Assembly (NCBI GenBank): GCA_937942115.1
Contig: CALDFY010000048.1
Coordinates: 1 to 5,831, forward strand
Length of the DNA: 5,831 nt
Direction of reading: 5' to 3'
DNA from: an uncultured Anaerolineae bacterium
GTDB taxonomy: Bacteria > Chloroflexota > Anaerolineae > B4-G1 > DUEL01
Positions within the stretch are counted from its first letter, which is position 1; the number at the start of each line of letters is the position of its first letter. Of this stretch, positions 5,030 through 5,831 are shown in pieces. Position numbers and translations under genes: made by a program. The notes below the pieces were generated by a model. That model had not been told where the DNA came from, ran no database searches, and was given only the letters and a program-made list of their open reading frames with translations.

Positions 5030-5527
5030 GTGATCTGCCCTCAGTGTGGAACCGAAAACCGTCCTGGTGCGCGCTTCTGCGCCCAATGCGGGGCGCCGCT
5101 CACCGCAGAGACGGTGGCCTGGAGTCCTTCCCCTGCTGAGCCCGCTTTCTCCGTTCCTCCTCCCCCACCTCCTCCTTCGCCCGTGATCCGTGCTCCCGGA
5201 CCCGCCGCAGTGGAAAAGCGGTACCCCATCCTGCGAGTCCTCAGCGTCATCTACAAGGTCCTGGGCGGGATTGTCGCGGCGTTCACCATCCTGGGAGTCA
5301 TCGGCTCCTGCATCGTTGGTATCGCCGGAGGCACTGCCTTAGGAGAACTGGAACGGGAACTCGGTACGCCACTACCTGGCATCGGGGGCATGCTTGGTGG
5401 AATCATCGCTGGTTTGATCATTCTCCTCTACGGTGGATTCGCCGCGCTCTTTCTCTACGCTTTTGGCGAACTCATCTCCCTTTTCATCTCAATGGAGGAG
5501 AACATCCGCTCGCTGGCTCAACGGTGA
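5030..5527 (+). CDS. Zinc-ribbon membrane protein of unknown function
   Basis: From GTG 5030 this gives 165 residues. The extreme N-terminus is a small zinc ribbon: C3-P-Q-C6 and C17-A-Q-C20, with GTENRPGARF between, the common bacterial zinc-ribbon form. A Pro-rich linker (about 33-58, seven Pro in a row at 43-49) leads to a membrane domain with hydrophobic segments at about 76-100 and 118-154, separated by a short acidic loop (ELEREL at 106-111). The end is EENIRSLAQR. No catalytic residues are recognisable. Proteins with this layout are widespread and uncharacterised. The ribbon probably faces the cytosol. The gene is 61 nt downstream of the CoA-transferase pair across a hairpin, so it may have separate expression. 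I see no functional link with the neighbours. Confidence 0.85.
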   Translation: MICPQCGTENRPGARFCAQCGAPLTAETVAWSPSPAEPAFSVPPPPPPPSPVIRAPGPAAVEKRYPILRVLSVIYKVLGGIVAAFTILGVIGSCIVGIAGGTALGELERELGTPLPGIGGMLGGIIAGLIILLYGGFAALFLYAFGELISLFISMEENIRSLAQR

Positions 5528-5717
5528 ACATAGAGAGAGAATCGCGCCTCCGCCCGGCGATAAACCGCTGGGGGGAGTGAGGCCGTAAGGCGAAGCCCCC
5601 CAAGTGTACGCCCAACCCGTATCCGTAGGGGCAACCCTTGCAGTTGTCCCCTGTGGAGCAGGGGCAAGCCCCGCCTCCGCCGTCGGCGCTGACTGAAACG
5701 CTTGGTGTGAGTTATGA
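5528..5717. repeat. Non-coding hairpin-rich stretch between the zinc-ribbon gene and the transposase
   Basis: No credible gene lies here. Inverted repeats are 5541-5545 with 5557-5561, 5569-5575 with 5596-5602 (7 bp, TGGGGGG/CCCCCCA, containing an inner GCC-GTAA-GGC hairpin at 5582-5591), 5628-5635 with 5643-5651 (one bulge), and 5648-5653 with 5659-5664 (6 bp, competing with the previous one). The 10-mer CGCCTCCGCC occurs at 5545-5554 and again at 5672-5681. No T tract follows any hairpin. The composition suggests a dispersed intergenic repeat or small palindromic element. The stretch at about 5690-5717, next to the transposase stop, should include one end of the insertion sequence, but the terminal repeat cannot be fixed without the other end. 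Confidence 0.55.
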
Positions 5718-5831
5718 TCAGGCCCAGCCCAGCAAATCGGCAAAGGCCAGATCAGGGCGTCCCAACTGGCGGTTAAGCCAGATACAGAAATTGTGCAAAG
5801 CGATCTTGGCCGCCAGGCGGGTGAAAACGCC
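5718..5831 (-). mobile_element. 3' end of an insertion-sequence transposase gene, cut by the window edge
   Basis: On the - strand the frame is open from the window edge to TGA at 5720-5718, giving 37 codons. The peptide includes FTRLAAKIALHNFCIWLN and LGRPDLAFADLLGW, which is the typical C-terminus of DDE transposases of the IS982 type (alternating A-K-I-A-x-H and L-N-x-x-L-G-R-P). The catalytic core lies beyond the window. Family assignment is from recollection of motifs, and other IS4/IS5-like groups are possible. It is convergent with the upstream genes. It marks the right boundary of the conserved gene block. Confidence 0.72.

Noticed and set aside
5489..5743. - strand 84-residue frame across the 3' intergenic region
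   Set aside because: It is out of frame with the transposase, overlaps its stop region and the end of the zinc-ribbon gene, and has low-complexity composition.

Overview
The window looks like GC-rich bacterial chromosome from an uncultured or poorly described lineage. Chloroflexota (Anaerolineae-like) is my best guess. That rests on general resemblance: a paired cysteine-free ArsA-type ATPase, a glutaconate-CoA-transferase-type gene pair, a zinc-ribbon membrane protein and short tandem repeats between genes. There is no rRNA or marker gene, so the lineage is an inference. All complete genes are on the + strand and most have good Shine-Dalgarno (SD) sequences.

Layout. Positions 1-181 are non-coding and hold several tight GC-rich hairpins followed by a leader. 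A likely operon follows: a 90-residue hydrophobic protein of unknown function (182-454), two tandem paralogous ArsA/Get3-type P-loop ATPases (517-1497 and 1494-2471, overlapping by 4 nt), and a membrane-anchored TPR protein (2537-3136). Next is a translationally coupled pair for the two subunits of a family I CoA-transferase of the glutaconate CoA-transferase type (3224-4198 and 4198-4968). A small double-zinc-finger-type membrane protein follows (5030-5527). Then come about 190 bases of non-coding, hairpin-rich sequence. The window ends inside the 3' part of a transposase gene on the - strand (5718-5831), so an insertion sequence borders the region.

Working together. The two ATPases are probably partners, because the genes overlap and each has lost a different part of the active-site consensus. 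ATPase 1 keeps the switch I Asp but has an eroded switch II. ATPase 2 keeps switch II but has Asn where the switch I Asp should be. Neither contains any cysteine, so neither has the metalloid-binding cysteines of the ArsA arsenite pump or the CXXC of Get3. With a hydrophobic small protein upstream and a membrane TPR protein downstream, they may form an undescribed membrane-linked ATPase module. The CoA-transferase pair is metabolic and may share the transcript without sharing the function.

The three wider gaps upstream of the CoA-transferase genes each carry a short, pyrimidine-biased tandem repeat of a different period (8, 7 and 9 nt), lying 12 to 18 nt or less upstream of the next ribosome binding site. 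Three start codons were chosen by SD position instead of longest reading frame: TTG 517, ATG 3224 and GTG 5030.
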